Below are positions 1 through 8,030 of a DNA stretch of 64,000 nt, piece after piece. This stretch comes from Flavobacterium tyrosinilyticum (GTDB taxonomy: Bacteria; Bacteroidota; Bacteroidia; Flavobacteriales; Flavobacteriaceae), in NCBI RefSeq assembly GCF_023656565.1, contig NZ_JAMOKG010000002.1, forward strand, positions 1,494,030 to 1,558,029. The letters are read 5' to 3'. The translations under genes and the position numbers were made by a program. Each line of letters begins with the position of its first letter. Position 1 is the stretch's first letter. Below the pieces are notes generated by a model, which did not search any database, was not told the origin of the DNA, and worked only from the letters and a program-made list of their open reading frames with translations.

Positions 1-320
1 CCATAAAATTCATCTACTTCAAAGATATGGTCTCCAGATTTTATTTCGAAGCGTGTTTTTTCAATTTTGCCCTTTTCGCATAATTTAAATAGCTCTTGTG
101 CTTCATCTAGCGGAATTTCATTTTCCCATTCAAAACGAGACATGCCGCCACTATGGCTTATTCCTTTTATGGTTATAAAGCCTTTTTGCCCTTTAATCCT
201 AATCCGAACTGTACGCTCAGGAGCAGAACTCAAATAACCCTGGGCAATATTATTCTGAGTAAAAGCTTGACTCTTGAAATCATTGGATTTTACAAGAAAC
301 TTTCTTTCTATTTCGACCAT
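1..320 (-). CDS. CYTH-domain protein (partial, C-terminus off window)
   Basis: The reverse strand reads open from an ATG at 318-320 to the window edge, giving 106 residues of the N-terminal part. It begins MVEIERKFLV and so carries the ExExK signature (E3, E5, K7) of the CYTH superfamily (triphosphate tunnel metalloenzymes and class IV adenylate cyclases). Later basic strands (RTVRIRIKG, GFITIKG, FEWENEIP) fit the tunnel fold. Bacterial members usually hydrolyse inorganic triphosphate or similar substrates with a divalent metal; the actual substrate cannot be read here. The full family is about 155 residues, so roughly one third is missing. It is divergent from the OmpA gene at 504. Confidence 0.85.
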   Translation of the reverse strand, partial: MVEIERKFLVKSNDFKSQAFTQNNIAQGYLSSAPERTVRIRIKGQKGFITIKGISHSGGMSRFEWENEIPLDEAQELFKLCEKGKIEKTRFEIKSGDHIFEVDEFY

Positions 321-503
321 TTTAACTGTAGATTATTTTTTATGCAAGTTACTCATTTTAATCAAGTCTTTGAACGTGTAAAAGTCGAAAAACAAGTCAA
401 TTTATTTTGCTTCACTTTAATACCTAAACATTAAAATAACTGATTATTAATGTGTTATGATTATTATTTTAATTAAATTTGATAGAATCTTAATCCGAAA
501 TAT

Positions 504-1415
504 ATGTCTAAAAAAGCACTTTACCTGTTAGGCATTGCAATAACCATCATTTTGGGTACTTTTTTATATCTAAAATTTTGCTGCAATTGCTGCGAAAAAA
601 CAACAACGGACATTACTTCAAAAACAGTTCCTCCTACTGTCACAGAGCCCAATTTTGTTCCGTTTGTATTAAATGGTCCCGGACTTAATTATCAGACAAA
701 TGATAATTTGAAGTTTCTTAAAAACAGTGCAAAGCTTATTATGCCTGTAAGCGACTCGGTCACAACTGGCATTGATAACTTAAAGAAATTCTTAGAAGCA
801 AATCCGAAACAGAAAATTACAATAACTGGTTACGCGACTTCGGACGAAACAAATTCTACTACTTTTGAAAATCTAGGTCTGGCAAGGGCCAATGATGTTA
901 AGAATTATTTTGTTTCTGAAGGACTGTCAGAAAATCAGTTTTCTACTAAGGGTATTATTATAGATAAGTGGAAAATGAGTGGCGATACACTTCTAGGGCC
1001 TGCGGAATATTTATTTGAGGCGATAGATTCTACTGCAACATCAAATGATGAGTGGAGCGCATTAAAAGCAAAAATAAATGCTGATCCGTTAATTCTCCAT
1101 TTCAATACAAATAAATCCAGCGAGAAATTGAGCAATATTGAGAAGCAAAAAGTTACTGACATCGCCAAATATGTCAAGAATGTAAAAGATGCGGTGATTG
1201 TAGTGGTCGGACATTCTGATAATGTTGGTAATCGCGATTCAAATATTGTTTTAGGACAAAAAAGAGCCGATTTCTCAAAAAATTATCTCTCTAAAAACGG
1301 AATTGATAATGCGAGAATTGAAACACAATCTAAAGGTCCTGACGAGCCTATTGGCGATAATAATACTGAAGAGGGAAAAGCTTCAAACAGAAGAACTGTA
1401 ATTACCATTAAATAA
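504..1415 (+). CDS. OmpA-family protein with two OmpA-like domains
   Basis: The 303-residue protein starts with a hydrophobic segment (about 5-25) followed by a Cys-rich stretch (FCCNCC), which looks more like a membrane anchor than a cleaved signal. A degenerate OmpA-like domain lies at about 70-150 (ITITGYATSDETN, LGLARANDVKNYF). A canonical one follows at about 195-303, with VVVGHSDNVGN, GQKRADFSKNYL and the closing NRRTVITIK. OmpA-like domains bind peptidoglycan, so the likely role is tethering the envelope to the wall. It lies 17 bp upstream of the helix-hairpin-helix gene and is probably co-transcribed with it. The start is the first ATG and gives a sensible N-terminus. Confidence 0.85.
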   Translation: MSKKALYLLGIAITIILGTFLYLKFCCNCCEKTTTDITSKTVPPTVTEPNFVPFVLNGPGLNYQTNDNLKFLKNSAKLIMPVSDSVTTGIDNLKKFLEANPKQKITITGYATSDETNSTTFENLGLARANDVKNYFVSEGLSENQFSTKGIIIDKWKMSGDTLLGPAEYLFEAIDSTATSNDEWSALKAKINADPLILHFNTNKSSEKLSNIEKQKVTDIAKYVKNVKDAVIVVVGHSDNVGNRDSNIVLGQKRADFSKNYLSKNGIDNARIETQSKGPDEPIGDNNTEEGKASNRRTVITIK

Positions 1416-1432
1416 CATAAAAATATACGATC

Positions 1433-1975
1433 ATGAATATACCTTGTATCTTAATACCTATTCTAGTAGGTTTAATTTGTGGAATCTTAGGTTATTTACT
1501 AGGAAAAATGAATTCGAAAAACGATGATTCGCTTTCAGCATCGCTTCAAGCTGATTTAGATGCCTGTAAAGCGAATACACGAAACTTAAATGCAAAAATC
1601 GCTACACTAGAAGCAGATTTGGCGGCAAAAACCAAAGCTTCGGTACAATCTTTTGCAACTGCACCTGCAGACATTGTTTTTGATGCTGGTTTGGCGGCAA
1701 ATGTCTTAGGCAAGAAAATTAAAGAAAATGATTTAAAAATTGTAGAAGGAATTGGTCCTAAAATAGAAGCTCTCTTTAATGCCTCAGGAATCAACACCTG
1801 GTACGAGCTTTCACAAGCTTCTACCGAAAAAATGCAGGCTATTCTAGATGCTGGCGGAGAAAATTACGCCATGCATAATCCGAGCACATGGGCTAAACAA
1901 GCACTCTTTGCTTATCAAGGCAAATGGCAGGATTTAAAAGAATGGCAAGAAAATCTTTTGGGCGGGAAAGAGTAA
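1433..1975 (+). CDS. Membrane-anchored helix-hairpin-helix protein
   Basis: The 180-residue product has one transmembrane segment at about 5-24 (ILIPILVGLICGILGYLLG), a predicted coiled coil at about 30-65, an Ala-rich linker, and a C-terminal domain from about 98. That domain opens with LKIVEGIGPKIEALFNASGI, the hairpin motif of the Rad51-N/HhH 'flap endonuclease-like' family (COG3743 type). No nuclease active site is visible. In known families this small fold binds DNA or proteins; here it would sit on the cytoplasmic face of a membrane or in the periplasm, depending on topology. Close spacing to the OmpA gene suggests a shared envelope role. The function is unknown. Confidence 0.75.
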   Translation: MNIPCILIPILVGLICGILGYLLGKMNSKNDDSLSASLQADLDACKANTRNLNAKIATLEADLAAKTKASVQSFATAPADIVFDAGLAANVLGKKIKENDLKIVEGIGPKIEALFNASGINTWYELSQASTEKMQAILDAGGENYAMHNPSTWAKQALFAYQGKWQDLKEWQENLLGGKE

Positions 1976-1980
1976 AAAAT

Positions 1981-2047
1981 AGGTTCAAAAGTACGGAGTG
2001 ACAAAGATAAAATCTATGAACCTTTGTCACTCTGTACCTATGAACCT
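1981..2047. terminator. Long imperfect hairpin between convergent genes
   Basis: Arms of about 26 nt (1981-2006 and 2021-2047) pair almost throughout: AGGTTC, AGTAC.GAGTGACAAAG and their complements. The hairpin sits between the HhH gene (+) and menC (-), where a bidirectional terminator is expected. Its right arm also encodes the last residues of MenC, including the stop codon. Confidence 0.6.
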
Positions 2048-3070
2048 TTCCCAATTCTTAGAAGAATTATACCAAAGCTGGCCATTTTTTACTTCAAGCG
2101 GACAATCTATATTATTAGTATACAAAGCTCCAGTTCCTAAACCTTGTGGCATATCTGAATTTAAAGTAAAGGTCCATTGTGCAATGGCATTCAATCCGAT
2201 ATTGCTTTCTAATGCCGAAGTAATCCACCAGCCAATATTGTACTTTTCTGCAAGAGTAATCCATTCTTGCGTACCACGAAAACCACCAATAAAGCTTGGT
2301 TTTAAAATGATGTATTGAGGCTTGATTTCCTGAAGTAATTTTTCTTTTTCTTCAAATGAAAATACCCCAATAAGTTCTTCATCCAACGCAATTGGAAATG
2401 GAGTCTGCTCACACAACTTAGCCATTTCTGACACATGGCCTTTCTTAATTGGCTGTTCTATACTATGAAGCTGAAATTGATTTAATTGATTCAATTTATT
2501 TAAAGCTTCTATTGAAGAAAAAGCACCATTAGCATCTACTCTGATTTCGATTTCTTCTGGAGAAAAATGACTTCTGATGTATCGCAATAATTCTAATTCT
2601 TTATTGAAATCAATAGCGCCAATTTTTAGTTTTATACAATTAAAACCGTCTGCCAATTTCTCTTCAATTTGCTGTTTCATAAAAGCAGCTTCCCCCATCC
2701 AAACTAATCCGTTTATAGGAATTGAAGCAGTGCTTTTTGTAAAATCTGAAGGAAATAAAATGTATGGATTCTCGCTTTTAAGAGACAAGAAAGCCATTTC
2801 TATTCCGAATTGAATAGAAGGAAATTCTAATAAGGCGTTCCAAAGTTCCGTTTTACCTAAATGAATATTATCGCAAGTCCATTTTAGTTTTTCTTCATAA
2901 TCCTCACGATCGTCTGCGCTTAAGCCGCGAAGTATGCCACACTCTCCTATTCCTTTTTTTCCATTTTCTTCCAGAATTATAAACCAAGTTTCTTTCTCGG
3001 TCATAATACCTCTTGAAGTTCCTGATGGACGCTTAAACTCTAATAAATATTTTTGATATGATGCTTTCAT
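2027..3070 (-). CDS. menC: o-Succinylbenzoate synthase MenC (enolase superfamily)
   Basis: MenC dehydrates SHCHC to o-succinylbenzoate in menaquinone synthesis, in the cytosol and with Mg2+. The 347-residue protein shows the enolase-superfamily series in order: the KxK motif (CIKLKIG), metal ligands in RVDANGAF, SIEQP and ALDEE, the second catalytic lysine in YIILKPSFIGG, and the barrel end WWITSALESNIGLNAIAQW. Length is typical. Menaquinone is the usual respiratory quinone of Bacteroidota. It is the most downstream gene of the minus-strand men region; menE, often adjacent in relatives, is not here. The last seven codons lie in a repeated hairpin sequence. Confidence 0.93.
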   Translation of the reverse strand: MKASYQKYLLEFKRPSGTSRGIMTEKETWFIILEENGKKGIGECGILRGLSADDREDYEEKLKWTCDNIHLGKTELWNALLEFPSIQFGIEMAFLSLKSENPYILFPSDFTKSTASIPINGLVWMGEAAFMKQQIEEKLADGFNCIKLKIGAIDFNKELELLRYIRSHFSPEEIEIRVDANGAFSSIEALNKLNQLNQFQLHSIEQPIKKGHVSEMAKLCEQTPFPIALDEELIGVFSFEEKEKLLQEIKPQYIILKPSFIGGFRGTQEWITLAEKYNIGWWITSALESNIGLNAIAQWTFTLNSDMPQGLGTGALYTNNIDCPLEVKNGQLWYNSSKNWERFIGTE

Positions 3071-3074
3071 TTTT

Positions 3075-3109
3075 AAGATGCTAAGACGCTAAGATGCTGA
3101 GTTGCTAAG
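3075..3109. repeat. CTAAG-type iterated intergenic repeat
   Basis: Iterated 10-11-bp units of the type AAGATGCTAAGACGCTAAG lie directly upstream of menC. Related runs occur at 22039-22076, 38965-39003 and 39106-39147. Confidence 0.6.
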
Positions 3110-3149
3110 CCTAAAAAAGACTTTAAAAAGCACTTCATAGCTCAGAAAC

Positions 3150-4388
3150 TTAATTATATAATTTTAAGATTTTTTCAAAATCTTTTGTTGGCAAACCTGC
3201 TTTTTCAAATGCTGCAAAGTCTAATTTTGTTTTGGCAATCCAGCTTAAGCTGTCTGTTACATTTTGTGTTTGGTATTTTTTGTAAATCGCTTTAGCGGCA
3301 CTATAATCATCGCTTACCAAATAAGTATGGGCTAAATTTAATTTCACCAATAATTCGGTGTCATCCAATTTTTCACCTTCTAAAAGGACTTTTAATGCTT
3401 TCGCATATTGTTTGGTCAAAATATAGCAATAGCCTAAAGAACTGTAATCTATTGCTGTTGCTTTGCCTTCGCTTACAATCGTGTTTAATTTTGGAATTGC
3501 CTCGTTGTATTTTTGAGCTTTAATTAAAGAAGCGACTTGCGTTCTCAAATCGTTGAATACATTTTTAGAAATATCCGCATCTTTGTAACAGCTGTTTCCG
3601 AAATCTTTGTACACTTTTGTCTTTTCTACGGCTAATAATTTTTGAAACTCATCATAACGATATTGCTTCATAATTTTATTTAAAATGCAAACGCAGAAAT
3701 CATCTGAATTGGCCATTTTTTGTGCCATTGTAGACGTTTTGCACAAACTTATAATTTCATTTTTATTGTCTTGATTCCAACCACGGCTTAGTTTAGTATC
3801 AACCCAAGGCACCACTTCTATAACAACTTTCTGACTCAAGATCCAATTTTTGCTTTCAAAGCCAAACCAAATAGTGCTAATATCTTCCTTTAAACAAGAA
3901 GATTTGTTCACAGATAAACGTTTGGCATCTTTGCTTACAGGTTCTGCCTGAGAATAGCAAGCATTGTCAATTTTTCCGTCTGCAATATATTTTTTAGCAT
4001 TTTCATTAGACGTAAAAATCGAATAAGTGCATTTGTCATCTCCCGAAATTTTTGACATCAGAAAAACAGCACCAGCCGAACCCTGACTTACTCCTGTTGG
4101 ATCTGGAATTGCTTTTAATAAAGAGACCAAACTATTGGCCATTTCTTGATTTTTGTCTAAAAGTGTGATTCTATATACAATTTCTGTAGTTCCAACCGGT
4201 AAATCTTCTGTTGGTATAGAAATTCTATCGCGCGCAGGAACCATGATTTCTTTGGTTGTAGCGCGTTCTTTATCCCAATAACCGTCTTTTTGTGCAAACG
4301 CATTACTGGAAATGGCGATAAATAGTAAGAATAGGATTGGTTTGAAAGTTGTATTTTGTGATGATGCTTTAGTTGCCACAGATTTCAC
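3150..4388 (-). CDS. Secreted TPR-containing protein of unknown function
   Basis: The 412-residue product has a signal peptide ending ISSNAFAQ at about residue 33. A middle region with several Cys pairs (CTYS, ACYS, SSCLKED, LCKTS, CVCILNK) may form periplasmic disulfides. A C-terminal part from about 280 contains TPR-like helices (YSSLGYCYILTKQYAKALKVL, VKLNLAHTYLVSDDYSAAKAIY). There is no ATG before the signal core; the start must be GTG at 4388 or 4379, inside an intergenic repeat. It lies between menC and the UPF0173 gene, but nothing visible ties it to quinone synthesis. I do not recognise a function. Confidence 0.7.
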   Translation of the reverse strand: MKSVATKASSQNTTFKPILFLLFIAISSNAFAQKDGYWDKERATTKEIMVPARDRISIPTEDLPVGTTEIVYRITLLDKNQEMANSLVSLLKAIPDPTGVSQGSAGAVFLMSKISGDDKCTYSIFTSNENAKKYIADGKIDNACYSQAEPVSKDAKRLSVNKSSCLKEDISTIWFGFESKNWILSQKVVIEVVPWVDTKLSRGWNQDNKNEIISLCKTSTMAQKMANSDDFCVCILNKIMKQYRYDEFQKLLAVEKTKVYKDFGNSCYKDADISKNVFNDLRTQVASLIKAQKYNEAIPKLNTIVSEGKATAIDYSSLGYCYILTKQYAKALKVLLEGEKLDDTELLVKLNLAHTYLVSDDYSAAKAIYKKYQTQNVTDSLSWIAKTKLDFAAFEKAGLPTKDFEKILKLYN

Positions 4389-4395
4389 AGATTAA
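4372..4395. repeat. Intergenic repeat (CACAGATTTCACAGATT) covering the start codon
   Basis: On the minus strand this reads AATCTGTGAAATCTGTGGC, a near-tandem 9-mer that I know as a frequent intergenic sequence in Flavobacterium genomes. It provides both possible GTG start codons of the TPR protein. Confidence 0.5.
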
Positions 4396-4467
4396 AATGA
4401 TTTTTATTAAAAAACTTTAATTCAATTAACATAGATTATGCCAAATAACTTTCTTATAGAGTTGAGT

Positions 4468-4554
4468 GCCCTAGCCCTGATAGAGGCGGTATCCTTTTTA
4501 AGGCAATTTTTCTTTGCCTTAAAAAGATATAGCCGAAAGCGGGATTAGCTCCTT
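4468..4554 (+). repeat. Structured Flavobacterium repeat element, copy A
   Basis: The element opens GCCCTAGCCCTGAT, continues to GCGGTATCC, has a variable central hairpin (CTTTTTAAGGCA / TTGCCTTAAAAAG) and ends in AGCCGAAAGCGGGATTAGCT. Copies occur at 34833-34914 (+) and 62769-62839 (-). The central stems differ in sequence but stay complementary. It ends exactly at the stop codon of the UPF0173 gene. It may correspond to the Rfam flavo-1 RNA; I cannot confirm this. Confidence 0.7.
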
Positions 4555-5230
4555 ATAATTCAATAGAATCTCCGATTGGTAAAAGCATTAAATCTTTTCC
4601 TTTATCGAAAAATTTACGGATTGCTTCTTCATGATTGATTTCGATATAGCCAAAAGTATCATAGTGATATCCTAAAACTTTGTCACATTCTACAAAATCT
4701 GAAGCAATAATAGCATCTTCAACATCCATTGTAAAGTTGTTTCCAATTGGAAGAATTGCTAAATCTAATTTTGTACGAAGCGGAATTAATTTCATATCGT
4801 AAGTCAAAGCGGTATCTCCGGCGATATAGATATTTTTATGTTCTCCTTCGATTACAAAACCTCCAGGATTTCCTCCGTAAGAACCGTCAGGAAAACTGCT
4901 TGAGTGAATTGCGTTTACATATTTTACTTTTCCGAAATCAAATTTCCAGCTTCCACCGTGATTCATTGGGTGAGAATTGAATCCTTTTTTTGCGTAATAG
5001 CTTGCAATTTCTGCATTAGAAACGATAACTGCCTTTGTATTTTGAGCAATAGCCTCAACATCTAAAACGTGATCGGCGTGCGCATGCGTCAATAAAATAT
5101 AATCGGCTTTTATTGTGCTAAGATTGATCGATGCTGCTTGTGGATTTCCGGTAATAAATGGATCCACAATGATATGTTTTCCTCCTACTTCAATTCCCAA
5201 TGAAGCATGTCCGTAGTATGTAATTTTCAT
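4553..5230 (-). CDS. UPF0173 metal-dependent hydrolase (metallo-beta-lactamase fold)
   Basis: The 225-residue length is normal for UPF0173. The metal-binding motif HAHADH occurs in ILLTHAHADHVLDVEAIAQ at about residues 49-54, with later ligands in NAIHSSSFPDG, YIAGDTALTYD and GYHYDTFG. The family consists of cytosolic metallo-beta-lactamase-fold hydrolases of uncertain substrate. It is 30 bp downstream of menA and on the same strand. In flavobacterial genomes this hydrolase often travels with menA and menC, so a link to the pathway is plausible but unproven. Confidence 0.9.
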   Translation of the reverse strand: MKITYYGHASLGIEVGGKHIIVDPFITGNPQAASINLSTIKADYILLTHAHADHVLDVEAIAQNTKAVIVSNAEIASYYAKKGFNSHPMNHGGSWKFDFGKVKYVNAIHSSSFPDGSYGGNPGGFVIEGEHKNIYIAGDTALTYDMKLIPLRTKLDLAILPIGNNFTMDVEDAIIASDFVECDKVLGYHYDTFGYIEINHEEAIRKFFDKGKDLMLLPIGDSIEL

Positions 5231-5260
5231 TTTTTTACCTTTTAAATTAGACGTTTATTT

Positions 5261-6223
5261 TTATCTACCTCCTAAAAAGAGGTTTACAATGATATCTGAA
5301 ATCAAAGAAATCATACACACTGTAAGCAGTATAGAAAGTAAGAACGTGCTTAGTGCCAGTTTCTTTAATTCTGGATCTAATAATTTTGGATCTTGATTTT
5401 TGTAAACCGTGATTAAATGTTTTGTCAACGGAATATAAGCCAATAAAAACAAGTATTGATCGAAGTTGTAATCGCTTAAAATAGCAAATGCAACTACTAA
5501 TACCATTGCAGTAATGATTAGAAAAAAGTGGTAGTTTTTAGCTTTTTTAGCTCCTATTTGCACTACAATTGTGTTTTTGCCTGATTTTTTGTCAGATTCC
5601 TGATCGCGCATATTGTTTAGGTTTAAAACCCCAACACTCAATAACCCGATTGCAACGGCTGGAAGAATCAAAAGCGGATCAACTTCTTTTGCGTACAAAA
5701 AGTTCACTCCTAAAGTACTCACTAATCCAAAGAAAATGAAAACGAATAAATCTCCAAATCCTCTATAACCGTAAGCAGAATTACCAACCGTATAGCGAAT
5801 TGCAGAAACAATAGCTGCTATTCCTAATAATAGAAAAAAGATTGAATATCCGAAATTGTCTTTTCCGAAAGCAAAATAAATTAATATGATGGCAGACAAT
5901 AAAGTTAAAAGCGAAGTAATAATAATGGCTTTTTTCATTGCCTGAGGCGTAATAACACCACTCTGAATAGCGCGTTGCGGCCCTACTCGATCTGCATTAT
6001 CAGTCCCTTTTACTCCATCGCCATAATCGTTTGCAAAATTGGATAAAACCTGTAATCCTAACGTTGTCAATAGAGCAAAACCAAAAACTTTCCAGCTGAA
6101 TACTTCTGTAGGAGTGTTAATCGTTTCTGTTGGATTTGACAATGCATAAATACTTCCAACTATAATTCCGGAAACTGATAAAGGTAATGTGCGCAGTCTA
6201 GCGGCTTCAATCCAATGTTTCAT
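5261..6223 (-). CDS. menA: 1,4-Dihydroxy-2-naphthoate polyprenyltransferase MenA
   Basis: This UbiA-superfamily membrane enzyme attaches the polyprenyl tail to 1,4-dihydroxy-2-naphthoate, giving demethylmenaquinone. The two Asp-rich motifs are present: NFANDYGDGVKGTDNAD near residue 65 and NNMRDQESDKKSG near 205. About eight hydrophobic helices follow the family pattern. I prefer the ATG at 6221-6223 (MKHWIEAARLRTLPLSVSG). The longer reading to 6256 adds eleven Lys/Thr-rich residues and runs into a palindrome. It lies between menB upstream and the hydrolase downstream on the same strand, probably in one transcript. Confidence 0.92.
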   Translation of the reverse strand: MKHWIEAARLRTLPLSVSGIIVGSIYALSNPTETINTPTEVFSWKVFGFALLTTLGLQVLSNFANDYGDGVKGTDNADRVGPQRAIQSGVITPQAMKKAIIITSLLTLLSAIILIYFAFGKDNFGYSIFFLLLGIAAIVSAIRYTVGNSAYGYRGFGDLFVFIFFGLVSTLGVNFLYAKEVDPLLILPAVAIGLLSVGVLNLNNMRDQESDKKSGKNTIVVQIGAKKAKNYHFFLIITAMVLVVAFAILSDYNFDQYLFLLAYIPLTKHLITVYKNQDPKLLDPELKKLALSTFLLSILLTVCMISLISDIIVNLFLGGR

Positions 6224-6241
6224 TATTTGTTTTGTTTTTTT

Positions 6242-6287
6242 AGTTTCAGTTTTCAAGTTTCAGGTTCCTAACTTGAAAACTGAAACT
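6242..6287. repeat. Perfect 18-bp inverted repeat between menB and menA
   Basis: AGTTTCAGTTTTCAAGTT at 6242-6259 is the exact reverse complement of 6270-6287, with a 10-nt loop. There is no U-tract typical of a strong terminator. Related TTTCAAGTTTCA runs occur at 39895-39920. Confidence 0.75.
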
Positions 6288-6308
6288 TGAAACTATTTTA
6301 TAACTTAT

Positions 6309-7142
6309 TTAAGGTAACCACTTATTTTCACCGAAGTTTGGTTTTCTTTTCTCTAAGAAAGCGTTTCTTCCTTCTTTTGCTTCTTCGGTCATGTAAGCTA
6401 AACGAGTTGCTTCTCCTGCAAAAACTTGTTGTCCGACCATTCCGTCGTCTGTCAAATTCATTGCGAATTTTAGCATTTTTATAGATGTTGGTGATTTTTG
6501 AAGAATTTCCTGTGCCCACTCGTAAGCAGTAGCTTCTAACTCGTCATGTGGAATTACTGCATTTACCATTCCCATTTCAAAAGCTTCTTGAGCAGAATAA
6601 TTTCTACCTAAAAAGAAGATTTCACGAGCTTTTTTCTGACCTACCATTTTAGCCAAATATGCCGATCCGTAACCGCCGTCAAAACTGGTTACGTCTGCAT
6701 CTGTTTGTTTAAAAATGGCGTGTTCTTTACTTGCAAGTGTCATGTCGCAAACTACGTGCAAACTATGTCCGCCACCTACAGCCCAACCTGGAACCACTGC
6801 AATAACTACTTTAGGCATAAAACGAATTAAGCGCTGTACTTCTAAAATATTCAAACGGTGCTGTCCGTCATCTCCAACGTATCCTTGGTGTCCACGTGCA
6901 TTTTGATCTCCACCGCTGCAGAAAGAATAAACTCCGTCTTTTGTTGAAGGCCCTTCGGCTGAAAGTAAAACTACACCAATCGAAGTATCTTCTTGTGCAT
7001 CATAAAAAGCTTGGTATAATTCTGAAGTAGTTTTAGGACGGAATGCATTTCTAACATTAGGTCTGTTAAAAGCTATTCTCGCTACTCCATTGCATTTTTT
7101 ATAAGTTATATCTTCAAATTCTCTGGCTGTAATCCAATCCAT
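6309..7142 (-). CDS. menB: 1,4-Dihydroxy-2-naphthoyl-CoA synthase MenB
   Basis: This crotonase-fold enzyme closes the ring of o-succinylbenzoyl-CoA to DHNA-CoA. The 277-residue reading from ATG 7140-7142 (MDWITAREFEDITYKK) matches the family. The longer frame to 7187 adds an implausible hydrophobic leader. Key signatures are FNRPNVRNAFRP, SFCSGGDQNARG (bicarbonate/oxyanion region), VPGWAVGGGHSLHVVCD, and TSFDGGYGSAYLA, whose Ser-Phe-Asp contains the catalytic Asp equivalent to Asp163 of the E. coli enzyme. It lies upstream of menA on the same strand and is followed there by the 18-bp palindrome. Confidence 0.95.
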   Translation of the reverse strand: MDWITAREFEDITYKKCNGVARIAFNRPNVRNAFRPKTTSELYQAFYDAQEDTSIGVVLLSAEGPSTKDGVYSFCSGGDQNARGHQGYVGDDGQHRLNILEVQRLIRFMPKVVIAVVPGWAVGGGHSLHVVCDMTLASKEHAIFKQTDADVTSFDGGYGSAYLAKMVGQKKAREIFFLGRNYSAQEAFEMGMVNAVIPHDELEATAYEWAQEILQKSPTSIKMLKFAMNLTDDGMVGQQVFAGEATRLAYMTEEAKEGRNAFLEKRKPNFGENKWLP

Positions 7143-7805
7143 TTTGATTTTTTGTTTAAAAATAATTATAGGGTAAAAATAAATCATTTTTACTACTTTA
7201 CCTACTCAATCGCTCTTAAGTCTTTGCTAAATTGACTTCTAATGTTAACAATTAGTATTTACTTACAAAAAATAACATTTTTTAACATTAGTTTAGAAAA
7301 ATAATAATTAATTTTACACCCTAGAAATCAATGAGATACAAAACATTTCAAAGATTTCAGATTGATTTTCTTTCACTGATTTATTAACCTAAAAAATGAT
7401 TTTTTTGAGAAAATTTAAAAAATTTGTCGCTCATTTTTTTAGGGTTTTAAGTAACAAACCTCTATTAAAGGAGCAAATGATTTATGTGTTTGTCGAAACT
7501 TCAAAAAGAAAAAAGTAACACCTAAGGTTAAATGTTAGAATTGTCTATTAATTAGTATAGGAATGATAACGAAAAGAGGAAAAAGTACTAATTCACAACT
7601 TTCTAAAAGTTATTTTATTAAACCAATGGATGAGCCGTGAAATTCTCTTTTTTGCTTTTAAGATAGGTGCATTGATTATTTAAAAGACATACCATCGATG
7701 GGACGATCTCTAAAATACGTAAAGCCATTGTCCTGAGATGAATTCGAATTATTTTATTTCTGTTTTTTTTTAATTACAATTTTTTTTAAAACTGAATAAA
7801 AAGCG

Positions 7806-7832
7806 AAAGGCTGCTCGTAATGAGCAGCCTTT
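7806..7832 (-). terminator. Duplicate terminator hairpin (outer copy)
   Basis: Perfect arms AAAGGCTGCTC / GAGCAGCCTTT with a 5-nt loop, flanked by T and A runs so it can act in both directions. The core is identical to the copy at 8004-8030. Confidence 0.8.
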
Positions 7833-8003
7833 TGTGTTATAATAATTTGGCTGACGCAAAATAAATTCCAAAAAGTAAAAATTCCAAATTCCAATGGATT
7901 GCGTTGAATCAATCTTGGAATTTGGAATTTAAAATATTGGGATTTAATTTATTAGATAAATTCCGTCTTCTTTATTTTCTTTTTTTAAAACTGAATAAAA
8001 GCG

Positions 8004-8030
8004 AAAGGCTGCTCGTAATGAGCAGCCTTT
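8004..8030 (-). terminator. Terminator hairpin downstream of the CvfB-like gene
   Basis: The arms AAAGGCTGCTC / GAGCAGCCTTT lie 100 bp past the stop codon of the S1 protein gene, followed on the minus strand by a T-rich tract. Confidence 0.8.

Noticed and set aside
153-434. Plus-strand 93-codon frame near the window start
   Set aside because: It overlaps the CYTH gene on the opposite strand, which has the ExExK motif and clear family sequence.
7563-7640. 25-codon frame ending KPMDEP
   Set aside because: Too short with no operon context; kept only as part of the possible RNA region.
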